Counted from the first letter of the stretch, positions 26,162 to 35,813 are shown. The stretch: DNA of 37,796 bases from Verrucomicrobiota bacterium (GCA_013820875.1 JACDHS010000041.1:1-37796), one strand, 5' to 3'. Notes: a model not told the origin generated them from the sequence alone. Made by a program: numbers and translations.

Positions 26162-29100
26162 ATGCCTGTGTTCACCTCGATCCGAAACTCTTTATCGTTC
26201 GTGTTCGCCGTCTGGTTGGTCGCTCCGGCAGCTTACGCTGCCAAAAAGGTTGAGTCCGTGGACTTCAATCGCGACGTGCGTCCGATCCTTTCTGACAATT
26301 GTTTCGGATGCCATGGATTGGATCAAAGCGCGCGCAAAGCCAAACTGCGGCTCGACACCCGCGAGGGAGCCACACAATCCCGCGATCCGCATCCAGCCGT
26401 CACGCCGAAAAGCCTTGAGAAAAGTGAATTATGGCATCGAGTCATTACAAAAGATGAAGACGACCTGATGCCTCCGCCTGAATCCAACAAGAAGTTAACG
26501 CCGGAACAAATCGAAATTCTGCGCAGATGGATCCTCGAAGGCGGGGAATACAAGGGACATTGGGCATTTGAAAAGCCGGTCAAATCTGAGCTGCCCGGAG
26601 TCCAGGGCAAGCGTTGGCCGAAAAATGAAGTGGATTACTTTATTGCCGCGCAACTGGAGCAGAAGAAATTAAAACCGGAAGCTGAAGCCAGCAAAGAACG
26701 TCTCATCCGTCGCGTGTCATTTGATCTCACCGGTTTGCCGCCAACTCTTGCGGAGGTGGATGCATTCCTTGCCGACAAAAGGCGCGATGCCTACGAACGG
26801 CTTGTGGATCGGTTGTTGACCTCGCCTCGCTATGGCGAACACCAGGCGCGTTATTGGTTGGATGCGGTCCGCTACGGTGACACCCATGGTTTGCATCTCG
26901 ATAATGAACGCTCGATGTGGCCTTACCGGGATTGGGTGATAGAAGCGTTTAATGACAATTTACCTTTTGATCAATTCACGATCTGGCAAATTGCCGGCGA
27001 TCTTTTGCCCAATGCGACTCGCGAGCAGAAAATTGCATCCGGTTATAATCGCAATAATGTGACCACCAGTGAAGGGGGGTCCATTGAGGATGAATATTAT
27101 GTGCGCTATGCGGTGGATCGCACCGACACCACGGCCGCACTTTGGATGGGGCTGACGGCGGGTTGCGCCGCCTGTCACGATCACAAGTTCGATCCCATTT
27201 CGCAGAAGGAGTTCTATTCGCTCTACGCTTTCTTCAATAACAACACTGAAAAGGCGATGGACGGCAACATTGCGCTGACGCCGCCGATGATGAAGTTGCC
27301 GACCGACGAAGATGAGAAGGAGCTTAAAGCCTTCGACAAAACGCTGGCTGACCTGAAGCGGGAAGCTGGCGAGATACTCCCGAAAGTGGAGTACAAAGAA
27401 CCGGGGCCGCTTGAACTTGTGAAACTGACCGCGGCGCAGGAACTGATTATCATAGATGACGAATCGCCCCAGGAAGCGGCTCCAACCAAGACCGAGGGCA
27501 CGCCCGATATTCAATGGGTCACTGCTGAGAATGGAAAGGTGTTCAGTGGAACGAAAGCCATCAAACGCACCGCGACAGAAGTGGCTCAGGATATCTTCGG
27601 GAACCTGAAAACACCATTGATCCTGAACACCGGCGACAAACTTTTTGCCTACGTTTATCTCGATCCGGAGAATTTGCCGAAAGCCATCATGCTGCAGTTC
27701 AAATCCACCGACTGGAATTTTCGGGCCAATTGGGGCGATGAAGATGCCATACCATTTGGAGAAAAGAAGCGGGGTCAAAAAAGTTTAATGGGCGAACTGC
27801 CAAAAGCAGGTGAGTGGGTGCGACTCGAGGTAGATACCGAGCTGCTTGCCATCAAGGCTGGCCTGCGCATCACTGGAATTTCGCTGACTCAGTTTGGCGG
27901 AACAGTGTATTGGGACAAAGTGGGCGCGATTGTCAGTCTCGAACAAAAAGATCGTTCCGGCGAATCACAATGGGCCTGGGAAGTGCATCAGAAGGCAGAG
28001 AACGCCACAGCTTTGCCCGCGGAGATTTCAAAAATTGTCCGTGCGAAAAGCCGCAAGCCTGAAGAGAAGAAACAGGTCACTGACTATTATCTTCAGCATG
28101 TGCATGCCACCACCCGCGAGATGTTTGGTGTGTTGAACAAGAAAACTGCGGGTGTCCAGAAGCAGCGTGATGATCTTTACAACAAGATTCCAGCAACCCT
28201 TGTCTTCCAGGAAATGGAGAAGCCTCGTGGCGCGTTTGTTTTAACGCGGGGTGAATATGATCAACGGGGCGAACCCGTTGATGCGAACGTGCCTGCGTTT
28301 TTACCTTCCTTGCCGGCAACGGAAAAAACGAATCGGCTGACGCTCGCGCAATGGCTGGTTTCCGAGGATCACCCCTTGATGGCGCGAGTCACGGCAAACC
28401 GTTTCTGGCAGCAATATTTTGGGACTGGGCTGGTGAAGACTTCGGAGGATTTTGGCTCACAAGGTGATTGGCCGAGCAATCCTGAGCTGCTCGATTTTCT
28501 CGCCGTTCATTTCATGGAAAGCGGTTGGGATGTAAAAGCGTTCCACAAACTGATTGTTACCTCAGCGGCGTATCGGCAGGAGTCTCGGGTTGCTCCGAAA
28601 AAGTACGAACTGGATCCGGAAAACCTGCTTGTTTCGCGCGGGCCGCGCTTCCGTATGGACGCAGAAATTATTCGGGACAACGCCCTTTATGTCGCTGGGA
28701 TTCTCAATGAAACAATGGGCGGCAGAGGGGTTCGCCCGTATCAACCGGAAGGCATCTGGGAAGCGGTCGGTTACACGGGGAGTAATACCTACAAGTTTAC
28801 TGCCGACACAGGTGACGCTTTGTATCGGCGTTCACTTTACACTTTCTGGAAACGGACTGCGCCACATCCGGCGATGACGACCTTCGATGCGCCTTCGCGA
28901 GAAAAATCGTGTGTTCGCCGCGAGCGGACCAACACCCCGTTGCAGGCGCTCGTCACCATGAATGACCCGCAATTCGTCGAAGCCTCACGGCATCTCGGCG
29001 CGCGCATGATTCAGCAAAGCAACGACATGGAACAACGCTTGAACTTCGGTTTCCGTCTCGTCACCGCGCGGCAACCGTCGAAGACCGAACGGACCATTTT

Positions 29101-29275
29101 GAAACAGACGTTGCAAAAACATCTGGCGAAATACCAATCCGACAGTGACTCGGCGGAGAAGCTGGTTGCCGTTGGAGATTCGCCTGTGAACAAGGAAATC
29201 GCCGCGCCTGAACTGGCTGCTTACACGATGATTGCAAGCTTGCTGCTGAACCTGGATGAAACGGTGAACAAGTAG
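26162..29275 (+). CDS. Exported PSCyt1/DUF1549/DUF1553 (planctomycete cytochrome C) protein
   Basis: 1037 residues from ATG 26162, chosen because it yields a signal peptide (MPVFTSIRNSLSFVFAVWLV...APAAYA). The order of domains is the classic one: PSCyt1 with a heme-binding CFGCH (Cys47, Cys50, His51); DUF1549 (SFDLTGLPPTLAEVDAFLAD, LLTSPRYGEHQARYWLDAVR, and a second CAACHDHKFDPIS at 335-339); a variable middle with a beta-rich, probably carbohydrate-binding insert (~440-640); and DUF1553 (ANRFWQQYFGTGLVKTSEDF, NTPLQALVTMNDPQFVEA). Such proteins are abundant in Planctomycetes and Verrucomicrobia and are nearly always paired with DUF1501, as here. Their enzymatic role is unproven. Confidence 0.92.
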   Translation: MPVFTSIRNSLSFVFAVWLVAPAAYAAKKVESVDFNRDVRPILSDNCFGCHGLDQSARKAKLRLDTREGATQSRDPHPAVTPKSLEKSELWHRVITKDEDDLMPPPESNKKLTPEQIEILRRWILEGGEYKGHWAFEKPVKSELPGVQGKRWPKNEVDYFIAAQLEQKKLKPEAEASKERLIRRVSFDLTGLPPTLAEVDAFLADKRRDAYERLVDRLLTSPRYGEHQARYWLDAVRYGDTHGLHLDNERSMWPYRDWVIEAFNDNLPFDQFTIWQIAGDLLPNATREQKIASGYNRNNVTTSEGGSIEDEYYVRYAVDRTDTTAALWMGLTAGCAACHDHKFDPISQKEFYSLYAFFNNNTEKAMDGNIALTPPMMKLPTDEDEKELKAFDKTLADLKREAGEILPKVEYKEPGPLELVKLTAAQELIIIDDESPQEAAPTKTEGTPDIQWVTAENGKVFSGTKAIKRTATEVAQDIFGNLKTPLILNTGDKLFAYVYLDPENLPKAIMLQFKSTDWNFRANWGDEDAIPFGEKKRGQKSLMGELPKAGEWVRLEVDTELLAIKAGLRITGISLTQFGGTVYWDKVGAIVSLEQKDRSGESQWAWEVHQKAENATALPAEISKIVRAKSRKPEEKKQVTDYYLQHVHATTREMFGVLNKKTAGVQKQRDDLYNKIPATLVFQEMEKPRGAFVLTRGEYDQRGEPVDANVPAFLPSLPATEKTNRLTLAQWLVSEDHPLMARVTANRFWQQYFGTGLVKTSEDFGSQGDWPSNPELLDFLAVHFMESGWDVKAFHKLIVTSAAYRQESRVAPKKYELDPENLLVSRGPRFRMDAEIIRDNALYVAGILNETMGGRGVRPYQPEGIWEAVGYTGSNTYKFTADTGDALYRRSLYTFWKRTAPHPAMTTFDAPSREKSCVRRERTNTPLQALVTMNDPQFVEASRHLGARMIQQSNDMEQRLNFGFRLVTARQPSKTERTILKQTLQKHLAKYQSDSDSAEKLVAVGDSPVNKEIAAPELAAYTMIASLLLNLDETVNK

Positions 29276-29311
29276 CCGGCGAACTGAAAACTGAATACTG
29301 AACACTTTCCC

Positions 29312-30787
29312 ATGGATCCACTAATCGAACGCCAACTGATCATAAACCGTCGTCATTTCTTCAAGACCACCGGTCTCGCCATGGGGCGCATCGCGCTTGC
29401 CGGAATGATGTTTCCGCAACTGGCCCGCGCGGGCGGGGTGAACCGGGCGATTGGAAGATCGCATCCCGGCCTCCCGGACCTTCCGCATTTTGCTCCCAAA
29501 GCGAAGCGGATGATTTATTTGTTCATGAACGGTGGGCCGTCTCAGATGGATTTGCTCGATCACAAACCGGGGTTGCAGAAGATTTTCGATTCCGATCTTC
29601 CCGAGTCGATTCGCCAGGGACAACGGTTGACCACGATGACCAGCGGCCAGTCTCGATTCCCGATTGCTCCCAGCAAATATGCATTCAAGCAATACGGCAA
29701 ATCAGGAATGTGGTTCAGTGAATTGCTCCAGAACACCGCGAAAGTCGCTGACGACCTGGCGGTGATCAAGAGCGTCAACACCGAAGCTATCAATCACGAT
29801 CCAGCCGTCACATATATCCAAACGGGCCGGCAAATCCCAGGCAATCCCAGCCTCGGTTCCTGGCTGTCTTACGGGCTTGGCAGTGAATGCGATAACCTGC
29901 CTTCCTTTGTGGTGATGACTCCGAGTTGGTCGGCCAAGCGCGACGCGCAGGCGCTCTATCAACGCTTGTGGAGTTCCGGCTTTTTGCCCACCAAACATTC
30001 TGGAGTGGCATTGCGTGGCAAAGGCGATCCGGTGCTCTATATCAACGATCCTCCGGGCGTGGATAAACAAACTCGCCGACATATGCTGGACGGATTGGCG
30101 AAGCTAAATGCGGAACAATACAAGACGATCGGCGACCCCGAAATTAACACCCGCATCGCCCAATACGAAATGGCGTTTCAGATGCAGTCATCTGTCCCTG
30201 AGTTGACGGAGCTTACGAAAGAATCCAAGGCAACCCTCGACCTTTACGGGCCGGAAGTAACCACACCCGGCACGTTCGCGCACAGTTGCTTGATGGCTCG
30301 GCGAATGGCGGAACGAGGTGTTCGTTGTGTCGAAATTTTCCATCGCGAATGGGATCATCATTTTAATCTGACCCGCGATCTGCCGTTGCAATGTCGCGAC
30401 GTCGATCAGGCTTGTTTCGGCTTGATCACCGATTTGAAAAACCGCGGCATGCTGGAGGATACATTGGTGGTTTGGGGCGGCGAATTTGGGCGCACGGTTT
30501 ATTGCCAGGGCAAATTAACGCCGGAGGATTACGGCCGCGATCATCATCCACGCTGCTTCTCGATGTGGATGGCCGGTGGCGGCATCAAAGGTGGCATCAC
30601 TTACGGCGAAACCGATGATTTCAGTTACAACGTTGTGCAAAATCCGGTTCACATCAGCGAGATCAACGCCACCATGTTGCATTGCCTCGGCATTGATCAT
30701 CGCAAGCTGACCTTCAAGTTCCAGGGCCTCGACCAGCGATTGACCGGCGTGGAAGATCGTCATGTGGTGAAGGGAATTTTGGCTTAA
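29312..30787 (+). CDS. DUF1501 protein with twin-arginine signal
   Basis: 491 residues. The N-terminus has a Tat signal ([20 protein letters not shown]). DUF1501, related to the sulfatase/alkaline phosphatase fold, is clear: [20 protein letters not shown], then [43 protein letters not shown] and [20 protein letters not shown]. Histidines and aspartates in HEWDHHFN-like and GRDHHP segments are the probable metal site. It starts 36 bp after the cytochrome-type gene; the two are a conserved pair. Their combined function is unknown; a role in polysaccharide degradation is often proposed and fits the GH43 gene that follows 15 bp downstream. Confidence 0.92.
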   Translation: MDPLIERQLIINRRHFFKTTGLAMGRIALAGMMFPQLARAGGVNRAIGRSHPGLPDLPHFAPKAKRMIYLFMNGGPSQMDLLDHKPGLQKIFDSDLPESIRQGQRLTTMTSGQSRFPIAPSKYAFKQYGKSGMWFSELLQNTAKVADDLAVIKSVNTEAINHDPAVTYIQTGRQIPGNPSLGSWLSYGLGSECDNLPSFVVMTPSWSAKRDAQALYQRLWSSGFLPTKHSGVALRGKGDPVLYINDPPGVDKQTRRHMLDGLAKLNAEQYKTIGDPEINTRIAQYEMAFQMQSSVPELTELTKESKATLDLYGPEVTTPGTFAHSCLMARRMAERGVRCVEIFHREWDHHFNLTRDLPLQCRDVDQACFGLITDLKNRGMLEDTLVVWGGEFGRTVYCQGKLTPEDYGRDHHPRCFSMWMAGGGIKGGITYGETDDFSYNVVQNPVHISEINATMLHCLGIDHRKLTFKFQGLDQRLTGVEDRHVVKGILA

Positions 30788-30802
30788 GACGTCAGACTTG
30801 TC

Positions 30803-32944
30803 ATGTTTAAGAATGTCGCTCTCCAGGAAAACCTCCTCAGGCGAGCGACTTTGTTTTGCCTCTGTTGGATGTTCCTCACGAACGTCCAGGCATCAGACAC
30901 TTATAAGAATCCGATCATCGGCGATGGCGCAGATCCCTGGGTGATTCAGAAAGATGGATTTTATTATTACACGCAGACAACTGGCAACGACGTGAGGATC
31001 CGGAAAGCGGCCCAGATCACCGGCACAAATGGATTGGGCAGCGCGTTGGCAGTAAAAGTATTCACACCGCTCCTGCCGAATAACAAAAACGTCTGGGCTC
31101 CTGAATTACACTTTCTGAACGGTAAATGGTACATTTACTACGCTGCGGATGACGGGGTGAACGCAAACCATCGGATGTATGTCGCAGAATCCATCACCTC
31201 AGATCCTCAAGGTCTTTACACGTTCAAAGGAAAAATTTATGACTCGACGGACCGGTGGGCCATTGATGGAACCGTTCTTCAAATGGACAACGGCAGTCTT
31301 TATTTCCTCTGGTCAGGTTGGCCGGGCTCGGTGGATGGCAAGCAAAACATTTACATCGCATCCATGAGCAACCCGTGGACGATTGATGGTCCACGCGTTC
31401 TGCTCTCAACGCCCACTCACGCTTGGGAAGGATGGATTCATGAAGGACCACAAGTCATCAAACGGAACGGCAAAATCTTCATTGTCTATTCGGCCAACGC
31501 TTCTTGGACCGACAATTATTGTTTGGGGATTCTCACCAACACGGATGGAAATGTGTTGAATACCAATTCCTGGACCAAGAGCTCTACCCCGATCTTCAAA
31601 AGTTATTCCGATTTGAACGGATCTGTTTACGGGCCCGGCCACGGCAGTTTCACGCAGTCGGTGGATGGCGCCGAAGATCTGATTATCTATCATGCGGCCA
31701 AATCCAGCGGGTCAGGTTGGAGTCGCAATGTGCGCGTGCAGAGATTCTCATGGAATCCCGATGACTCCCCGAATTTTGACGTTCCCATTCCGACAAGTAT
31801 TCCATTAACGGTGCCCTCTGGAGAAAAGCCGGCTCCAACTCCAGTAACCACTTACACCCTCGCTGTGAATGCCAGTCACGGGGCCGTTCGGGCTTCACCG
31901 GAACAGCTCAGTTACAAGCCGGGATCGGTTGTCACTCTGACGGCCTATGATTACCAGGGGTTCCGGTTCACCGGTTGGACCGGCGATGTTTGGACCACCA
32001 ACCAGTCGATCACTGTAACGATGGACCGCCACAAAACCGCCACCGCAAATTTCACGCGGCCCCTTGTGTTGATTGATAACCCGAACGCCAGTTTCACCGG
32101 TACCTGGACGCTGAGCACGAACTCGACCGAGAGATTTGGCCCGGACTATCATTACGCCCGGACATCGAATTCCGTGACGCACAGTGCGCGGTTCACGCCG
32201 AACATTTCAACTGCCGGCAAGTACGATGTTTACACCCTGTATTCGAGCGGCAGCAACCGTTCGGCTTTCGCTCCGTGGCTGGTTTCGGCGCAAGGTGGAA
32301 CCAACACAGTTTACATAAACCAAAAAGAAAACGGCGGCTCCTTTCGGACGCTCGCGACCGAAAGAAACTTTGCGCAGGGAACTTCAGGGTTCGTCCAGCT
32401 TTCCAATAACACCGGGGAAACCAACAGTGTTGTTATTGCCGATGTCGTTGCTTTTCTTTACTCCACCAACCAGGACGCAGCGCCGTTCATTTTCTCTCAA
32501 CCGCTCAGCCAGACTGTGGCGGTGGGAAGCAACGTTACTTTGCAGGTTCGAGCTTTAGGGACTCCTGGTTACCAATGGATTTTCCAGGATCAAATTCTGG
32601 AGGGGGCGACCACCTCGATGTTGACCATCGCCAACTTCAATTCCCAAAACGAGGGACAATACCGCGTTGTGGTGAGCAATGCCCTGGGTGTCGTTACGAG
32701 CAGCAATGCTGTGTTGAGAGCCGGGTCTCCGCTTCGCCTTAGTTCTCTCTTCTGGCATCCCTCGGGACTATCCGAGTTTCAAATGATCGGTGCAGTCGGA
32801 TCGAATTACGTTCTGGAAGCCTCCGAAAATCTTCAGGACTGGGTGCAACTGGAAACCAATCTTTCCATCAATGGTTTTTGGGACATTACTATTGGCAACG
32901 CCACGAATGTTTCCCAACGGTTTTACCGAGCCACCTCCCACTGA
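30803..32944 (+). CDS. Secreted GH43-type glycoside hydrolase with B-repeat, golvesin-like, Ig-like and C-terminal modules
   Basis: 713 residues with a signal peptide ending near VQAS. The GH43 five-blade propeller occupies ~30-325 with its three carboxylates in place: Asp44 in GDGADPWVI, Asp155 in WAIDGTVL, Glu214 in IHEGPQVI. Such enzymes are arabinanases, arabinofuranosidases or xylosidases; the exact substrate cannot be read from sequence. Accessory modules follow: an InlB-like B-repeat (~350-416, VNASHGAVRASPE ... GYxFTGWTGDV-type), a golvesin-C-like domain (~419-553), an Ig-like domain (~558-645, ending QYRVVVSNALG) and the C-terminal module (YVLEASENLQDWVQLETN ... RFYRATSH). It sits 15 bp after the DUF1501 gene, so it is probably cotranscribed. 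Confidence 0.88.
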   Translation: MFKNVALQENLLRRATLFCLCWMFLTNVQASDTYKNPIIGDGADPWVIQKDGFYYYTQTTGNDVRIRKAAQITGTNGLGSALAVKVFTPLLPNNKNVWAPELHFLNGKWYIYYAADDGVNANHRMYVAESITSDPQGLYTFKGKIYDSTDRWAIDGTVLQMDNGSLYFLWSGWPGSVDGKQNIYIASMSNPWTIDGPRVLLSTPTHAWEGWIHEGPQVIKRNGKIFIVYSANASWTDNYCLGILTNTDGNVLNTNSWTKSSTPIFKSYSDLNGSVYGPGHGSFTQSVDGAEDLIIYHAAKSSGSGWSRNVRVQRFSWNPDDSPNFDVPIPTSIPLTVPSGEKPAPTPVTTYTLAVNASHGAVRASPEQLSYKPGSVVTLTAYDYQGFRFTGWTGDVWTTNQSITVTMDRHKTATANFTRPLVLIDNPNASFTGTWTLSTNSTERFGPDYHYARTSNSVTHSARFTPNISTAGKYDVYTLYSSGSNRSAFAPWLVSAQGGTNTVYINQKENGGSFRTLATERNFAQGTSGFVQLSNNTGETNSVVIADVVAFLYSTNQDAAPFIFSQPLSQTVAVGSNVTLQVRALGTPGYQWIFQDQILEGATTSMLTIANFNSQNEGQYRVVVSNALGVVTSSNAVLRAGSPLRLSSLFWHPSGLSEFQMIGAVGSNYVLEASENLQDWVQLETNLSINGFWDITIGNATNVSQRFYRATSH

Positions 32945-32984
32945 CCCAATTGCAGAAAGCTTTTTTAGGATTTAACACCTCTCC

Positions 32985-33016
32985 AAAAAGAAAAACTGCG
33001 GCTGAAACAGCCGCAG
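32985..33016 (-). terminator. Rho-independent terminator of the beta-strand repeat gene
   Basis: Read on the minus strand, CTGCGGCTG-TTT-CAGCCGCAG (33016-32996) is a perfect 9-bp stem with a three-base loop, followed directly by TTTTTCTTTTT (32995-32985). It lies 37 bp beyond the stop of the minus-strand gene. On the plus strand the stem lacks a T-tract, so it mainly serves the minus-strand gene. Confidence 0.85.
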
Positions 33017-33052
33017 CTTTGAATGGATCGAATGTTTTACTGACCGCAACGC

Positions 33053-35119
33053 TTACTGAACGCGCACACGGTAGAAGCGCTCATCGCTGGTGGCAGTCGT
33101 ATCGGTGCTGGAAGCAGAACTGCCGGAAGCGACCACTGGATCGAGGTCAGTCCAGGTGACGGTGTTCAAGTCGGTCTTGTATTGCAAGAGGTAGGTCACA
33201 CCGTTCATCGCGCTCCAGGTAACAGTCACACTTGAGGTGCCTGCGCCGGTGATGGAACTGATGACCGGTTCCGGCACGACCACTGTCGATGGGGCGTAGT
33301 TCAAAACCACGTTCCCGCTGCCATCCACCGAGGTGGTGAAGGTTCCGGCAGTGATGCCGTTGGTTCCTTCGATAGAACTGAAGTTCGAGGAACCGGAATT
33401 GGAACCGCCGTCCACATTAACAACCGTCCAGGAGCGAGCCGATTGCCAAAAGGCAGTGCCGGCGTTTGGAACAGTGGCTGATCCAGTGAAGTTCAAGGAA
33501 AGGACAGATGAACCGCCGAGGTCGAGGTTGCCGCCCGTGACGGCGATTAGATCGAAGTTACCAGCGACTTCAGTATTGGCGGTGAGATCCCAAAGATAGG
33601 TGCCGCTGCCCAAGTCCACGCCGTTGGCAAAGGCGAGTGTGCCAGCGCCAGTGGTGCCGGGAGCAACACTGCCATTGACGGTAGCCGCGCCGCCGACTGA
33701 GCCGGTCCCACCGAGGGTTGCGCCAGAGTTCACGATGACCAGTCCACTGCCAGTGCCACTGCCGGAAATGTTGTTCACGAGCAATGCGCCTGTGTCAACG
33801 ATGATGGTGCCAGAATTAATGTTGTCGCCGCTCCAGGCGAGTGTTCCGGTGCCTGCCTTGGTGATGTTTGCGCCACCGGAGATCTGACCGGAAAAAGTGG
33901 TCAGGCCGGAGTTGTTCACGACGAGTGAACGGGCGGTGCTATTAAGATTCAGAGAACCGGTCATAGTGAGATCGTTTGCACCCGGAATCTGGAGATTGAA
34001 AGCCACGTCGCCGAAAACAACATCGTTTCCGATCGTGCGCGCAGTGCCATGTGCGAAGATACCAATGACGGTATCGTCGAGAATGGTAAGCGGGCCTGTG
34101 CCAATCGGACCGGAAGTGACCGGGTTGCCAGTGGAAGACCGGGCGAAACCGATCATTCCACCATTAATTTCTGTCCCGCCTGAATAAGTGTTGTCGCCGG
34201 AAATGATCGTGCTGGCGCCGTTACCGGTAAGGTTACTGGTGCGGCGAAGCACACCTGGACCGGAAATCGTTCCGCTAAAGATCTGGTCAGGCCAATTGGT
34301 GTTTCCCATGAATTGCAACTGGCAGAGTCCGTCGCCGGTCTGACCAATGATCCAATTGGCATCACTGTTTGCACCACCGGTGAAGCGAAGATTGAAGGTT
34401 GCGGAACCCGGATTGCGCAGTGACACCGTCACTCCAGGGCTGGTCGTCAGGGCGTTCGTAAACGTCGCTGTCCTGACACTGGCCCCGGTGTCTTTGGAAA
34501 AAACAGCGTTTTGCAGGATGGACAGCGGGTTCCAGGTAGTTCTCGTGAGGGCCGTGCGCAGTTCTCCACCCTCCATGGTAATCGTCCCCGTTGGATTGCC
34601 AAAGCTATTGGCAGCGCTGGCGGTGGTTTGAAGGATGCCACCTTTGATTTTGGTTCCACCCGTGTAGGTATGTGCGGAGGCATTGTTAATCAACGTGCCC
34701 GCTCCCTCTTTGGTCATGCCAGCCGAACCGGCGATGATCGTCGTGCCGATGGTAGCCGTCCGCTCGCTCGCGACTTCAATCGTGGCGTTGCCATTCAAAG
34801 TCAAAGTTGAACCGTTGAAAGTGGGTGTTCCCTCTTCTACAACGATTTTACCAACCGTTTGGGCTGATCCAACCGTCACCGTGAAAGCATTCACCGCATC
34901 TGTTCCCGCTGAAAAGATAGCCGTTGCGCCGGGCGTCCATGCTCCGGGAGTCGCGGTGCCGTCGGAATCAGTGCTCCAAAACAGGCTGGTTCCCCAGGTG
35001 CCGGTGGGCGTCGCGCCAGCGCCTGCAACGGTGCCATTGGAATCCCAGTACAAAGACTGGGCCGTCATCGATGAGGCACACGTCATAAGAGCGCATGCAA
35101 CGAATAGAATTTTTTTCAT
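33053..35119 (-). CDS. Exported autotransporter-associated beta-strand repeat protein
   Basis: 688 residues with a signal peptide (MKKILFVACALMTCASSMTA). The body is low-complexity glycine/threonine/asparagine-rich beta-helix sequence with the autotransporter-associated repeat (GMTKEGAGTLINNASAHTYT then GGTKIKGGIL; a second at NITKAGTGTLAWSGDN, and GSVAPGTTGAGTLAFANG), opening with the typical YWDSNGT...WSTDSDGT segment. There is no C-terminal beta barrel; instead it ends in a ~75-residue module (TYLLQYKTDLNTVTWTDLDP ... RFYRVRVQ) like that of the amidase and GH43 protein. It is probably a surface-located adhesin or matrix protein. Its terminator is just downstream. Confidence 0.87.
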   Translation of the reverse strand: MKKILFVACALMTCASSMTAQSLYWDSNGTVAGAGATPTGTWGTSLFWSTDSDGTATPGAWTPGATAIFSAGTDAVNAFTVTVGSAQTVGKIVVEEGTPTFNGSTLTLNGNATIEVASERTATIGTTIIAGSAGMTKEGAGTLINNASAHTYTGGTKIKGGILQTTASAANSFGNPTGTITMEGGELRTALTRTTWNPLSILQNAVFSKDTGASVRTATFTNALTTSPGVTVSLRNPGSATFNLRFTGGANSDANWIIGQTGDGLCQLQFMGNTNWPDQIFSGTISGPGVLRRTSNLTGNGASTIISGDNTYSGGTEINGGMIGFARSSTGNPVTSGPIGTGPLTILDDTVIGIFAHGTARTIGNDVVFGDVAFNLQIPGANDLTMTGSLNLNSTARSLVVNNSGLTTFSGQISGGANITKAGTGTLAWSGDNINSGTIIVDTGALLVNNISGSGTGSGLVIVNSGATLGGTGSVGGAATVNGSVAPGTTGAGTLAFANGVDLGSGTYLWDLTANTEVAGNFDLIAVTGGNLDLGGSSVLSLNFTGSATVPNAGTAFWQSARSWTVVNVDGGSNSGSSNFSSIEGTNGITAGTFTTSVDGSGNVVLNYAPSTVVVPEPVISSITGAGTSSVTVTWSAMNGVTYLLQYKTDLNTVTWTDLDPVVASGSSASSTDTTATSDERFYRVRVQ

Positions 35120-35649
35120 ACTTGTGGGTTTTTGACTCCTTTTCCTCGGAGGATAATGGCTTATGTGAATTTCCCTGCGAAGTCAATATCAGTGAAAACT
35201 TACCTATTCCATGGTGCGTGATTTTAAGCGGGTGAGATGGCGTAAAAACGGAGCGCAGCTGTGCTCGAAGAGTCAGCCGCAGCGGGTACGGCAATAATTG
35301 CGGCGTTCAGATTTTGCAGGCCCACTTGATATCTCACGTGCTGCGGCTGATGCTGCGCACAAATCAGAACAATAGAAAGAACGAACCGCGTCCCGGTTAC
35401 GCCGCGCTCCGATTCCATCTCACCCGGAAAAAATCGCACCCCGCTGATCCCGTCTATGCGTTCTTTGCATTACAATGTCTTCAAATCTTCTTTTCCTGAG
35501 AAGATTTTCAGGAGCACCACCTGCTCCTTTTCACCTCTTCTCCTTTTCTCCCCTTCACCGGGGACAGGCAAGATGCGCTGTCCTACTTTATTTGCGGCTC
35601 CGCCCGCGCTATGCAACTAATTCGAACTGCATAAAGGCAATCCGAGACG
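35120..35649. other. Intergenic leader region upstream of the beta-strand repeat gene, containing a dispersed repeat
   Basis: No gene is supported. On the minus strand, TTGACT (35186-35181) lies about 60 bp upstream of the 35119 start and may be part of its promoter, though no matching -10 was clear. The dispersed repeat at 35341-35412 lies in this stretch. Confidence 0.4.
35341..35412 (-). repeat. Dispersed intergenic repeat, copy 2
   Basis: In the minus orientation this resembles 22011-22090, sharing GGAGCGCGGCG, CGGTTCGTT and TTTCTAT in the same order and spacing. It is located upstream of the beta-strand repeat gene. Confidence 0.6.
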
Positions 35650-35813
35650 TATTTCACGGAAGCGGAAGTCTCGAACTGTCGTCATTTTTATATTTCACGG
35701 AAGCGGAAGTCTTCAATCGTCGTCATTTTAATATTTCACGGAAGCGAAAGTCTCGAATCGTCGTCATTTTTGTATTTCACGGAAGCGGAAGTCTCGAATC
35801 GTCGTCATTTTTT
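35650..35813 (+). repeat. Four direct tandem repeats of 41 bp
   Basis: Units start at 35650, 35691, 35732 and 35773, each beginning TATTTCACGGAAGCG and containing CGTCGTCATTTT. Differences between units are few (for example CGGAAGTC against CGAAAGTC). A partial fifth unit (GATTTCCCGG) follows at about 35815. The 41-bp period is not a multiple of three and frames are disrupted, so it is non-coding. Confidence 0.9.

Noticed and set aside
26960-27778. 272-residue minus-strand ORF
   Set aside because: Antisense to the PSCyt/DUF1549/DUF1553 gene; no recognisable domain.
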